Part shown: piece by piece, positions 24,044 through 32,214 of the stretch | How positions within the stretch are numbered: the stretch's first letter is position 1 | Layout of the letters: the number at the start of each line of letters is the position of its first letter | DNA from: Nocardia transvalensis NBRC 15921 | GTDB lineage: Bacteria; Actinomycetota; Actinomycetes; Mycobacteriales; Mycobacteriaceae | Assembly (NCBI RefSeq): GCF_000308875.1 | Contig: NZ_BAGL01000125.1 | Coordinates: 113,631 to 177,630 of the forward strand | DNA: 64,000 nucleotides | Reading direction: 5' to 3' | Position numbers and translations under genes: made by a program | The notes under the pieces: model-generated | The model's database searches: none | Told to the model about the DNA's origin: nothing | What the model saw: the letters and a program-made list of their open reading frames with translations, nothing else

Positions 24044-24344
24044 ATGGCCGAGCTTCGATCGGTGACGGCCCGGCGACGACCTGTCCCGCCGGGCGTCGAC
24101 GGGTGGGATGGGAATCCTGGTCGTTCGCTCCCGATAGTCCTGTATACGAGCCTTTCGCGCAATCCGGTGACAAGTGTTGTGCCCCTACCGATGTGAATCA
24201 TCACCAAAGGCCGCGCGCGCTTCCTCCGGCAATGCCGTTCCGCCCGCAATGTCCAGCGGGGTTGACGCGCCGGTCCCCCCTAGCTATGGCGGGACTTGTC
24301 GCTGGTGAGTGGCTCGGGGTGGGGCAGGGTGCTTGTATGGGCGG
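24044..24344. other. Intergenic region upstream of the ECF sigma gene
   Basis: I find no gene-like frame and no strong palindrome in these 301 bases. The region must contain promoters for the divergent small protein (24043) and for the sigma factor (24345). A clear ribosome-binding site for the sigma gene is not visible, which leaves its start somewhat open. Confidence 0.4.
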
Positions 24345-25304
24345 GTGTCGGAGTTCGAGGCCTATCGGGGTGAGTTGATCGGGTACTGCTACCGGATGCT
24401 CGGGTCGGTGCACGAGGCCGAGGATGTGGTGCAGGAGACGATGCTGCGGGCGTGGCGGGCGCGGGACCGGTACGACAGCACGCGGGCGTCGGTGCGGACG
24501 TGGCTGTATCGGATCGCGACGAACGCCTGTCTCACCGCGCTGGACGGCCGGGCGCGGCGGGCGTTGCCGTCCGGGCTGGGCGCGGCCTCCGACGATCCGG
24601 GCGCGGACCTGCTTCCCGCACTCGATATTCCCTGGCTGCAGCCGTATCCGGACGTGCGCTTCGAGACCGCGGCGCGCGACGATCTCCGCCTGGCGCTGAT
24701 CGCGGCGATGCAACTGCTGCCGCCGCGCCAGCGGGCCGTCCTGGTCCTGCGCGAGGTGCTGGAGTTCAGTGCCGCCGAGGTCGCCCGGCAGCTGGAGACC
24801 TCGGTCGCCGCCGTCAACAGCGCACTACAGCGCGCTCGCGCGGCGCTGGCGGACGTGCCGGGCCTGGACCAGGTCACCGAACCGGACGATCCGGAGGTGC
24901 GGGCCGTGATCCGTCGCTACGCCCAGGCCTTCGAGAACGCGGACGTGCCCGCCCTTGTGCGGCTGGTCACCACCGACGCCGTCATGGAGATGCCGCCGGT
25001 GCCGCTGTGGTACCGCGGCAGTCGCGATTACGGCCGGTTCCTGGATCGGGTGTTCGCGATGCGCGGAACCGACTGGCGCATGCGGCCGCTCACCGCCAAC
25101 GGCCAGCCCGCGCTGGCCGCCTACGCCGCGGCGACGGACGGCGGATATCGCCTGCATACGTTGCAGGTCTTCACCGTCACGGGCGGCCGGATCGCGCGCA
25201 ATGTCGTCTTCGCGGACCCCGGCGTGCTCGCCGCCTTCGAACTTCCGGAAAAATTTCGCGGCACAGCGATGAGTCGGGACGATCCCGCCGGTAGATACCG
25301 GTGA
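24345..25304 (+). CDS. ECF sigma factor with C-terminal SnoaL-like domain
   Basis: The protein of about 319 aa starts at GTG (VSEFEAYRGEL). Region 2 is ELIGYCYRMLGSVHEAEDVV, QETMLRAWRARDRYD; region 4 is LPPRQRAVLVLREVLEFSAA, EVARQLETSVAAVNSALQRA. After about residue 185 a SnoaL-like domain follows (IRRYAQAFENADVPALVRLV ... GYRLHTLQVFTVTGGRIARN). Such sigma factors need no classical anti-sigma factor; the SnoaL tail modulates promoter binding. The next gene, a DHFR-fold protein, is the frequent neighbour of this subfamily. Confidence 0.88.
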   Translation: MSEFEAYRGELIGYCYRMLGSVHEAEDVVQETMLRAWRARDRYDSTRASVRTWLYRIATNACLTALDGRARRALPSGLGAASDDPGADLLPALDIPWLQPYPDVRFETAARDDLRLALIAAMQLLPPRQRAVLVLREVLEFSAAEVARQLETSVAAVNSALQRARAALADVPGLDQVTEPDDPEVRAVIRRYAQAFENADVPALVRLVTTDAVMEMPPVPLWYRGSRDYGRFLDRVFAMRGTDWRMRPLTANGQPALAAYAAATDGGYRLHTLQVFTVTGGRIARNVVFADPGVLAAFELPEKFRGTAMSRDDPAGRYR

Positions 25305-25333
25305 AAGATCCGATCGAACCCAAGGACAAGATC

Positions 25334-25888
25334 ATGAGCGTCATCGTCATCGAATTCGTCACGCTGGACGGACGGCTGAGCGACCCGGACGGCCGCGCGG
25401 GCACGCCGACCGGTGGGTGGGCGTTCCGCTACGGCCCCGAAACGGTCGCGGGAGACAAGTTCCGGCTCGGGACGATGCTGGACGACGGGGTCATGCTGCT
25501 GGGCCGCAAGACCTGGGAGCTGTTCGCCGGATTCTGGCCGGGCCGCGACGACCCGTTCGCCGCGCGCATGAACGGCGTGGCGAAACTGGTCGCCTCCCGC
25601 ACCCTGACGGACGTCTCGGCGTGGCAGAATTCGCGGCTCGTCGACGGCGATCTCATCGATGCGGTCAAGCGCGAGCAGCGGGACGTGATCGTGACCGGCA
25701 GCCCGAGCATCGTGCACGCGCTGATGGGCGAGGACCTCGTCGACGAGTACCGGCTGCTGACCTTCCCGACCGCCCTCGGCAGCGGCGACCGGTTGTTCCC
25801 GGAAGGCCGCACCGTGGATCTCGAATGCCGGGAGACCGAGGCGGCGGGCGCGGCGATCTACACGCGGTACGGCCGGCCCGCACGGTAG
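25334..25888 (+). CDS. Dihydrofolate reductase-fold protein (RibD C-terminal family)
   Basis: The 184-aa protein begins MSVIVIEFVTLDG, the standard start of the bacterial RibD_C/YwjB-like family, with AAGGAC 6-11 nt upstream of the ATG. An in-frame GTG at 25301 would overlap the sigma gene. Family markers are GVMLLGRKTWELFAGFWP (NADPH region), VIVTGSPSIVHALMGEDLVD and the C-terminal LTFPTALGSGDRLFPEG. These proteins are putative NADPH reductases and are not true folate enzymes. Co-expression with the upstream sigma factor is likely. Confidence 0.88.
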   Translation: MSVIVIEFVTLDGRLSDPDGRAGTPTGGWAFRYGPETVAGDKFRLGTMLDDGVMLLGRKTWELFAGFWPGRDDPFAARMNGVAKLVASRTLTDVSAWQNSRLVDGDLIDAVKREQRDVIVTGSPSIVHALMGEDLVDEYRLLTFPTALGSGDRLFPEGRTVDLECRETEAAGAAIYTRYGRPAR

Positions 25889-26013
25889 TTCCCGGCGGGG
25901 TGTTCACGGTCGCGTTCGTCGGACGATGTAGGCCGGGGCGTCAAGTGGTGGGTCCGTGATGTTCAATCCACCGGGTTACCGTGCTTGGGTAGGGCGGAGG
26001 GCGGAGGTTCCCC

Positions 26014-27411
26014 ATGGCGAGCACGCGACTTCGGAGTGTATGGCTGGCCAATGTGGCGGTCGGGGCCGCGGCGGTAGCCGTCGGGACGCCGCGACACGCC
26101 GGGCCGGTGGTGCACAGGCAGGTGAATCATGGTCGGAGACTGCGTGATTCGATCGTGGCCTCGGATCTCGAGGTGGTCACCGTCACCGCTACGTCGGTGG
26201 TGCTGACCTGGACGACCCGGGTACGGGACCGGGCCGGGAAATGGCGGCCGGCCCCGGCGGACACCGAGGTTCGCGTGGCGCCCGCGGACAGGTACGGCAC
26301 GGCGCCCGCGCTGTACCTCGACGAGCGCCCGACGGCTCACCACTACGCGGAGATCGGCGGCCTGGAGCCGGGGCGCGCCTACCGGTTCGAGGCGTACTCG
26401 GGCGGGCAGCGCGCGGTACCGGCCCGGACGATGGTCACCCGGCGGGCCGGAACTCCCGAGAGCACGGGCATATTCAGCACGGCGGCGCCGCCCCCGGGAA
26501 CGCTGCTGCGGACCATCGCGCTCGCCAACGACCTGCACTACGGCGAACGGGTCAGCGGACTGCTGCTGACCGGATTCCCGTCCGGCCTGCGCCACGACAC
26601 CGACGATCACCCCGGCGTCATGCTCGACGCCCTGCTGGACGATCTGCGCCGTCCGGACCGGGCGGCGGATCATCTCGTCGTCGCGGGCGATCTCACCGAT
26701 TGCGGCACGCTCGAGCAGTCGCGTGGGGTGCGGGCGCGGCTCGACGCGTGGGGCGACCTCGGCCGCGACTACTTCGTGTGCCGCGGGAACCACGACGCGC
26801 CGCGCGAGGCCGATCACTGGGGCGGCGTCTTCCACCCGCGGCAGCGCCTCACCGAGCACGATCTCGGCGGGCTACGGCTGATCGGGCTGGACACGACGCG
26901 GCTGCGGGCGGCGGGCGGCACACTCGTCGCACCCCAGCTGCACCACCTGCGCGAACGGCTGACGGCCGAACCCGATGCCCCGACACTGGTTTTCGGCCAT
27001 CACCCGGTGACATTCGCGGCGGCCGTGAGCAATCCGGCCGGGCCGGGTTTCGTCCTGGACCGGTCGAGCGCCGCCGCCCTGCACGACATCTACCGCGCCG
27101 CCCCGGGTGTCTTCCTGCACCACAGCGGGCACACCCACCGCAACCGCCGCGGCCGGCCCGACAGCGATATCGACGTCGAATTCCTCGAGGTCGCGGCGGT
27201 CAAGGAGTATCCGGGCGGATACATGCTGCTGCGGATCTACACCGGCGGCTACACCGCCAACTACTACAAGACCCGCACCGAATCCGCCCGGCGCTGGAGC
27301 ACCCGCACCCGCCGTCAGTACTTCGGCCTGCACCCCGATCATGCGCTCGGCTCGCTCGCCGACCGCAATCACGCTGTGCGGCGCGACTTCTCGGGGCTGG
27401 CGGCGCGCTAA
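26014..27411 (+). CDS. Calcineurin-like metallophosphoesterase with fibronectin-like N-terminal domain
   Basis: The 465-aa protein has a short hydrophobic N-terminus (VWLANVAVGAAAVAVG), a beta-sandwich domain of purple-acid-phosphatase type (about 45-165, TATSVVLTWTTRVRD ... LEPGRAYRFEAYSGG), and the catalytic domain. The metal ligands are visible in order: NDLHYG, VAGDLTD, CRGNHDAP, GHHPV and HSGHTHRN. Together they form the di-metal centre of the family. The substrate, a phospho-mono- or diester, is unknown. The gene is convergent with the acyl-CoA synthetase, with the stop codons overlapping at 27408-27411. Confidence 0.88.
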   Translation: MASTRLRSVWLANVAVGAAAVAVGTPRHAGPVVHRQVNHGRRLRDSIVASDLEVVTVTATSVVLTWTTRVRDRAGKWRPAPADTEVRVAPADRYGTAPALYLDERPTAHHYAEIGGLEPGRAYRFEAYSGGQRAVPARTMVTRRAGTPESTGIFSTAAPPPGTLLRTIALANDLHYGERVSGLLLTGFPSGLRHDTDDHPGVMLDALLDDLRRPDRAADHLVVAGDLTDCGTLEQSRGVRARLDAWGDLGRDYFVCRGNHDAPREADHWGGVFHPRQRLTEHDLGGLRLIGLDTTRLRAAGGTLVAPQLHHLRERLTAEPDAPTLVFGHHPVTFAAAVSNPAGPGFVLDRSSAAALHDIYRAAPGVFLHHSGHTHRNRRGRPDSDIDVEFLEVAAVKEYPGGYMLLRIYTGGYTANYYKTRTESARRWSTRTRRQYFGLHPDHALGSLADRNHAVRRDFSGLAAR

Positions 27412-29108
27412 CTCCCGGAACTCGGCAGCCGCTCGGCCGCGAGCTTGCGCAGATCGCTGGATTTGATCTTGGCGCTGCCGGTGAGGGCGATGTCCTCCTC
27501 GGCGAAGAACAGGACGTGCCGGGGCACCTTGTAGCTGGCCAGTCGTTCACGGAGGTAGGACCGGATCCCCTCGGCATCGAGACCCGTATCGGCGTGCGGC
27601 ACAACGCAGGCGACGACCACCTCGCCGAGGGTGTCGTGCGGAACCCCGACGGTGCGTGCGACCTTCACGCCCGGGAAGGGGGTGAGGGCCTCGTCCACCT
27701 CGCGGGGGGAGACGTTGGCGCCGCCGGTCTTGATGATGTCGGTGAGGCGGCCCTCCCAGTACAGCCTGCCCGCCTCATCGAGGTATCCGCCGTCGCCGGT
27801 GTGGAAGTAGCCGTCCGCGTCGAGGGTCTCGTCCAGGGGCGTGCCGACGTAGCCGAGCATCAGAGTCGGTCCCTTGACGCAGATTTCGCCGCGATCGCCG
27901 CGGGCGAGGACGTCGCCGCTCAGCGGATCGACGATCTTGATCGTATTGCCGGGCAGCGGCTCCCCGCTACTGCCCGCGATCACGTCGGCGGGCGTATTGG
28001 CGGCGAAACACGTGGTGATGGTGAATGTTTCGGTATTGCCGTAGGCGTGTCCCGGCTCGGTGTAGTCCGTCGAGACGCGCGGATGGCGGGCGGCGGGGGT
28101 GCTCACGTCCACGAAGCGCAGGCTGCCGAGATCGGTCGCGGTCCAGTTCAACGCGCCTTCCAGCTGCGCCCACTGATGCGGCCAGGCGACCGGGAAGTTC
28201 ACCCGTTCGGCCTCCATCAGATGCAGCGCCGCACTGGCGTCGAAGGTCGACTGCAGCACGAGGCTGCCGCCCGCGGCGAGCGTCGCGCCCAGCGCCATTC
28301 CGAAATTGCCCGACCAGAAGAAGCCGTTCGCCGTCCAGCAGCGGACGTGGTCCTCCGGTCCGAAGCCGTACATCCGCCGGAACCGCCACATCTGGATGGC
28401 GACCCCGCGATGCGCGCTGCGGATCCCCTTCGGCCTGCTGGTGCTGCCCGAGGAGAAGAACAGTACGGCGGTATCGCTGGGCTGGACGGAATCCGCTGTC
28501 GCCTCGACCAATTCGGCCGGTTCGGCGTCGCCGCGGGCGAGGAACGTCTCCCAGGGATCGATCGCGCCGCCCGGAATCGGCTCGCCGACGACCGCGAGAT
28601 GCCGCAGGAACGGATAGGTCGCCGACCGGACCGCGCCGGAGGCGGTGGTACTCAGCGCCGGTTCCAGTTCGGTCAGCGTCGCCGCGAAATCCCGCTTGCC
28701 TACGGCGCGTTCGAACAGCAGCACCGACACCCCGGACAGCCGGAGCAGGTGGTCCAGCTCGGCCGGGGTGGAGAAGGTGCTCAACGCCACGGCGACGCCA
28801 CCGGCGAGCGAGGCGCCGAAGACGGCGGCGAGCCATTCGGGCCGGTTCGTCATCAGCACGCCGACCCTGCTGTCCTTGCCCACCCCGCAGGCGCGCAGGG
28901 CGCGCGCGACCGCCACCGAGCGTTCCCACAGGTCGTCGTAGGTCCACCGGGTGACCCCGGAATCATGGTGGGCGACAAGCGCTTCGCGGCTCCCGTACGC
29001 CGCGGTCACCTCGCGCAGAAAGCCGGGCAGGGTGAGCGTTCCGAGGCCCGGCTCCTCGTCGAGCGGCGGGCCCGCGGCGATCGCTGTCGCCGTATCGTCG
29101 GTGGCCAT
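27408..29108 (-). CDS. Acyl-CoA synthetase (AMP-forming)
   Basis: The 566-aa ligase activates a carboxylic acid to its CoA thioester. The P-loop is LFFSSGSTSRPKGIRSAHRG; motif II YGNTETFTITTC, motif III DGYFHTGDGGYLDEAGRLYW followed by GRLTDIIKTGGANVSPREVD, and the C-terminal catalytic Lys in ALTGSAKIKSSDLR are all present. It resembles cyclohexanecarboxylate- and crotonobetaine-type ligases. It is the last gene of a three-gene operon with the hotdog and reductase genes, and follows the hotdog gene by 15 nt. Confidence 0.92.
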   Translation of the reverse strand: MATDDTATAIAAGPPLDEEPGLGTLTLPGFLREVTAAYGSREALVAHHDSGVTRWTYDDLWERSVAVARALRACGVGKDSRVGVLMTNRPEWLAAVFGASLAGGVAVALSTFSTPAELDHLLRLSGVSVLLFERAVGKRDFAATLTELEPALSTTASGAVRSATYPFLRHLAVVGEPIPGGAIDPWETFLARGDAEPAELVEATADSVQPSDTAVLFFSSGSTSRPKGIRSAHRGVAIQMWRFRRMYGFGPEDHVRCWTANGFFWSGNFGMALGATLAAGGSLVLQSTFDASAALHLMEAERVNFPVAWPHQWAQLEGALNWTATDLGSLRFVDVSTPAARHPRVSTDYTEPGHAYGNTETFTITTCFAANTPADVIAGSSGEPLPGNTIKIVDPLSGDVLARGDRGEICVKGPTLMLGYVGTPLDETLDADGYFHTGDGGYLDEAGRLYWEGRLTDIIKTGGANVSPREVDEALTPFPGVKVARTVGVPHDTLGEVVVACVVPHADTGLDAEGIRSYLRERLASYKVPRHVLFFAEEDIALTGSAKIKSSDLRKLAAERLPSSGS

Positions 29109-29123
29109 CGTGGTTCTCCCGGC

Positions 29124-30317
29124 TCAGTACGGCAGCTCGACTTCGGCGGTGCACTTGACCAGCACGCCGCCGTCCTGATTGGTGAGCCGCAGCCGCACCT
29201 GGACCAGCGGCACGCCCCACACCGAATCGGCGTCCTTGCCGACGATCTCGGCGTCGAAGTAGGTGACGTCGCCCTCGAAGGCGGGCAGGCGGAAGTCGGC
29301 CTTGGTGTGGCGCACCATGCCGTCGTTGCCCGCCCAGTAGGCGAGGTAGTCGGTGCACCAGGCGCCCATGGTGGCGCCGTAGCCGTAGGACCGGGCCATG
29401 CCGACCTCGCCGGCCTTGTCGGCGTCGATGTGGCCGCGGGAGGGGCCGACGTAGAGGCCGTCGCGCAGGCGCGGGTCGATCCGGGCGCCCTCCTCGTCGA
29501 AGGCGAAACCCTCCGTCCACCCGGGGTCCTGGTTGATCCACGGATCCGCGAGGCCCGCGGGCGCGGTCCAGTGGAAGGTGCCCCAGATGTTGAACAGGAA
29601 GGCGCGGTACTCGGTGGTGAAGCTGGCGATGGTGTGCGGGCCGATCACCCGGCGCGGCAGGCGGTCGCCGACCTTCACCTCGTCGAAATGCGGTGAGACA
29701 CCGGTGCGATTGGACATCAGCCACTCGTGCCGCAGCTCGTCGACCGCGGCGAGTTCCGCGGCGGTCCAGGACTTCACGGGACCGAGCTGGTCGTCGTACA
29801 TGCCGCGCTTCTTCGCCTCGGCGGCGAGATAGCGGATGGCGGTGGACCTTTCGCGGGCGACCAGGGCGCCGTTCTGGTTGCGGTGCGTGGTGTCACCGCG
29901 CGAGAACATCGTCGGCCCGGCGAAATTCGTGTCCGCGACCTTGTAGTCGTGGAAGCGCCGCTCCTGCAGCAGGGTATCGCCGGGGCGCACGGGGCAGCCG
30001 TAGAACCACCACTCCTCGCCGCCGAAGATGAGGTGACTCTCGGGGATGTGGCCGACGCAGGCGGGCTGGGCGCCGTGCCCGTAATCCAGTGCCACGGCGA
30101 TGGATTGGGGCGCGACCAGCCCGCCGTATCGCGATTCCCGGGCGAACTCCTGATCCCAGTGCAGCGGGTTGGGGTAGTCCATCGCCATCACCCAGCGGCG
30201 GATGTCGGAGGTGCTGCACGGATCCCACAGCTGACCGCCGCCGACCGGTTTGCCGACCCGGTGGTCGACATCGCTCAGGTCCAGTTCGACGGCGGAATCG
30301 GTCTTCTTCTCGGTCAC
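29124..30317 (-). CDS. MaoC/FAS1-like dehydratase, double hotdog protein
   Basis: The 397-aa protein carries two hotdog domains. The first (about 25-170) has AMDYPNPLHWDQEFARESRY and GGLVAPQSIAV, a FAS1-like dehydratase N-terminal domain. The second (about 215-395) has VGDRLPRRVIGPHTIASFTT, TFHWTAPAG and KAGEVGMARSYGYGATMGAW. Such proteins hydrate or dehydrate enoyl/hydroxyacyl-CoA in steroid and polyketide-like pathways. It is followed by an acyl-CoA synthetase and preceded by an AcuI-like reductase. The pairing of Asp and His expected in the second domain is not obvious from reading alone. Confidence 0.85.
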   Translation of the reverse strand: MTEKKTDSAVELDLSDVDHRVGKPVGGGQLWDPCSTSDIRRWVMAMDYPNPLHWDQEFARESRYGGLVAPQSIAVALDYGHGAQPACVGHIPESHLIFGGEEWWFYGCPVRPGDTLLQERRFHDYKVADTNFAGPTMFSRGDTTHRNQNGALVARERSTAIRYLAAEAKKRGMYDDQLGPVKSWTAAELAAVDELRHEWLMSNRTGVSPHFDEVKVGDRLPRRVIGPHTIASFTTEYRAFLFNIWGTFHWTAPAGLADPWINQDPGWTEGFAFDEEGARIDPRLRDGLYVGPSRGHIDADKAGEVGMARSYGYGATMGAWCTDYLAYWAGNDGMVRHTKADFRLPAFEGDVTYFDAEIVGKDADSVWGVPLVQVRLRLTNQDGGVLVKCTAEVELPY

Positions 30318-30327
30318 GGCGTACTCC

Positions 30328-31311
30328 TCAGCGATTCACGTCGACGACGAAGCGGCCGCGCACGGTCCCGCCGACGAGCCGGTCCGCCGCGGCGATCGAC
30401 TCCTCCAGGGAGATCTCCGTGGCGATGGAATCCAGTGCGGCCGGATCGAGATCGCGGGCCAGGCGGGTCCAGGCCGCGAGGCGGCGGGGCTTGGGGGCCT
30501 GGACGCTGTCGATGCCCAGCAGCGTCACCCCGCGCAGGATGAAGGGCGCGACCGTGGCGGGGAAGTCCATGCCCTGGGCCAGGCCGCAGGCGGCGACCGC
30601 GCCGCCGTAGCGGGTCTGGGCGCAGACGTTGGCGAGGGTGTGGCTGCCGACGGTGTCGATCGCGCCCGCCCAGCGTTCCTTCTGCAGGGGCTTGCCGCGC
30701 TCGCCCAGGTCGGCGCGGTCGACCACGGTGGTCGCGCCCAGCTCCTGGAGATACGCGGCCTCGGCCGACTTGCCGGTGGCGGCGGCCACCGTGAACCCGG
30801 CCTTGGCCAGCAGCGCGATGGCAATACTGCCCACGCCGCCGGTCGCGCCGGTCACCAGGATCTCGCCCTGCTCCGGCTCGACGCCGTGGCGCAGCAGCGC
30901 GTCGACGCAGAGCGCCGCGGTGTAGCCCGCGGTGCCGATCGACATCGCCTGGCGCGCGGTGAACGCGTCGGGCAGGGGTACCAGCCAGTCGCCGTTCAGC
31001 CGGGCGCGCTGGGCCAGCCCGCCCCAGTGGCTCTCGCCGACGCCCCAGCCGTTGAGGACCACCGAATCACCGGCCGACCAGTCGGGGTGCGTGCTCTCGG
31101 CGACCACGCCGGCGAGGTCGATGCCCGGCACCATCGGGTAGGAGCGCACGATCGGTGACTTTCCCGTGATGGCAAGGGCGTCTTTGTAATTGAGGGTGGA
31201 GTACGCGACGTCGATGCGGACATTCCCCTCCGGTAGGTCCGCATCAGTCACGGTCGTGTGGGCGACCTGCGGGCCCGTATCGGCCTTGTCGATGAGCAGT
31301 GCCGTAAACAT
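30328..31311 (-). CDS. AcuI-like enoyl/acrylyl-CoA reductase, MDR superfamily
   Basis: The 327-aa protein belongs to the YhdH/AcuI group of quinone-oxidoreductase-like MDR enzymes. Markers are VAYSTLNYKDALAITGKSPI, VPGIDLAGVVAES, GESHWGGLAQRARL and the NADPH site VTGATGGVGSIAIALLAKAG. AcuI reduces acryloyl-CoA to propionyl-CoA, and relatives reduce other alpha,beta-unsaturated thioesters. The ATG at 31311 has AGGAAC upstream and is preferred over a longer frame that would include the operator at 31354-31368. It is the first gene of the operon that continues with the hotdog and ligase genes. Confidence 0.9.
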   Translation of the reverse strand: MFTALLIDKADTGPQVAHTTVTDADLPEGNVRIDVAYSTLNYKDALAITGKSPIVRSYPMVPGIDLAGVVAESTHPDWSAGDSVVLNGWGVGESHWGGLAQRARLNGDWLVPLPDAFTARQAMSIGTAGYTAALCVDALLRHGVEPEQGEILVTGATGGVGSIAIALLAKAGFTVAAATGKSAEAAYLQELGATTVVDRADLGERGKPLQKERWAGAIDTVGSHTLANVCAQTRYGGAVAACGLAQGMDFPATVAPFILRGVTLLGIDSVQAPKPRRLAAWTRLARDLDPAALDSIATEISLEESIAAADRLVGGTVRGRFVVDVNR

Positions 31312-31353
31312 CGCCAGCGAGTTCCTTTCTCCGCCAGTGGAGATAACATTTGT

Positions 31354-31368
31354 GAGAATGTGATTCTC
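31354..31368. promoter_or_regulatory. TetR-type operator GAGAATGTGATTCTC
   Basis: The 15-bp site is a perfect palindrome (GAGAAT-GTG-ATTCTC) 43 nt upstream of the AcuI-like gene. Closely similar sites precede the P450 (41519), the ALDH (51828), the SDR (51693) and the amidohydrolase (59666) genes. A TetR-family repressor encoded outside the window would fit. Confidence 0.75.
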
Positions 31369-31421
31369 CATTGGTGCGAATAATGCTTCCATTCCTGGTT
31401 CGGGGTGTCAATCGCCGCCGG

Positions 31422-32192
31422 TCAGCGGGCGGTCCAGCCTCCGTCGACGACGATGGTCTGACCGGTCACGTACCGGGCGGCGTCGCCGGTGAGCCAGACG
31501 ACGGCGCCGACGATGTCCTCGGCCTTCGCCTCGGTGGGGAGCGGGGTGTTGCGGCGCAGGTACGCGGCGCCGCGTTCGTCGTCGTAGAGGCTGTCGGTGA
31601 TCTCGCTGCGGAAGAATCCGGGCGCCACCGTATTCACCCGGATCGAGTGCCGGGCCCACTGCACGGCCAGTTCGGCGGTGAGCCCGGAGAGCCCGGATTT
31701 GGCGGCCGCGTAGGACGCCTGCGGGATGCCGGGCACGCCGACGCGGCCACTGATCGAGGAGATGTTGACGATCGAGCCCCGCCCGCGGGCGCGCATGTGC
31801 GGGAACACCGCCTGCGCCAGGCGGAAGGGCGCGACCAGGTTGAGCGCGAGGGTCCGCTGGATCTCCTCGGGCGTCTCGGATTCGGCCGGCGCCTCGGAGA
31901 ATCGGTTGCCGGCGGCGTTGATCAGGATCTCGGGTGGTCCCAGCGCCGTGGTGACCGCCGGGACGACAGCGGCTGTATCTTCGGTGAGATCGCAGGTCAC
32001 GGGATGGCCGCCGATCCGCGCGGCGAGGTCGGCCAGCCGATCGCCACGCCGCGCCACCACCGCCACTCGTGCTCCGAGGGCGGCAAGGTTTTCCGCGACG
32101 GCCTCGCCCAGCCCCGACGACGCACCGGTCACGATCGCGACCCTGCCTTCGAGGCCGAACAGGTCGGTGAGACGGTCCAGTGGATTGCTCAT
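31422..32192 (-). CDS. Short-chain dehydrogenase/reductase
   Basis: The 256-aa classical SDR has TGASSGLGEAVAENLAALGA, the NAAGN motif, catalytic NISSISG and YAAAKSG, and ends TGQTIVVDGGWTAR. The ATG at 32192 has GGAGG 6 nt upstream and is preferred over a longer in-frame start that would overlap the preceding ligase gene. It follows the ligase gene by 22 nt and is presumably in the same transcript. It likely acts on a hydroxyacyl-CoA of the pathway. Confidence 0.9.
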   Translation of the reverse strand: MSNPLDRLTDLFGLEGRVAIVTGASSGLGEAVAENLAALGARVAVVARRGDRLADLAARIGGHPVTCDLTEDTAAVVPAVTTALGPPEILINAAGNRFSEAPAESETPEEIQRTLALNLVAPFRLAQAVFPHMRARGRGSIVNISSISGRVGVPGIPQASYAAAKSGLSGLTAELAVQWARHSIRVNTVAPGFFRSEITDSLYDDERGAAYLRRNTPLPTEAKAEDIVGAVVWLTGDAARYVTGQTIVVDGGWTAR

Positions 32193-32214
32193 GGACGCCT
32201 CCGAGATGACATGC

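Noticed and set aside
26241..29696. An 1151-codon open frame on the plus strand
   Set aside because: It runs out of frame through the metallophosphoesterase and then antisense to the ligase and hotdog genes. The translation is Arg/Gly/Ala-rich without domains, as expected for shadow frames in high-GC DNA.
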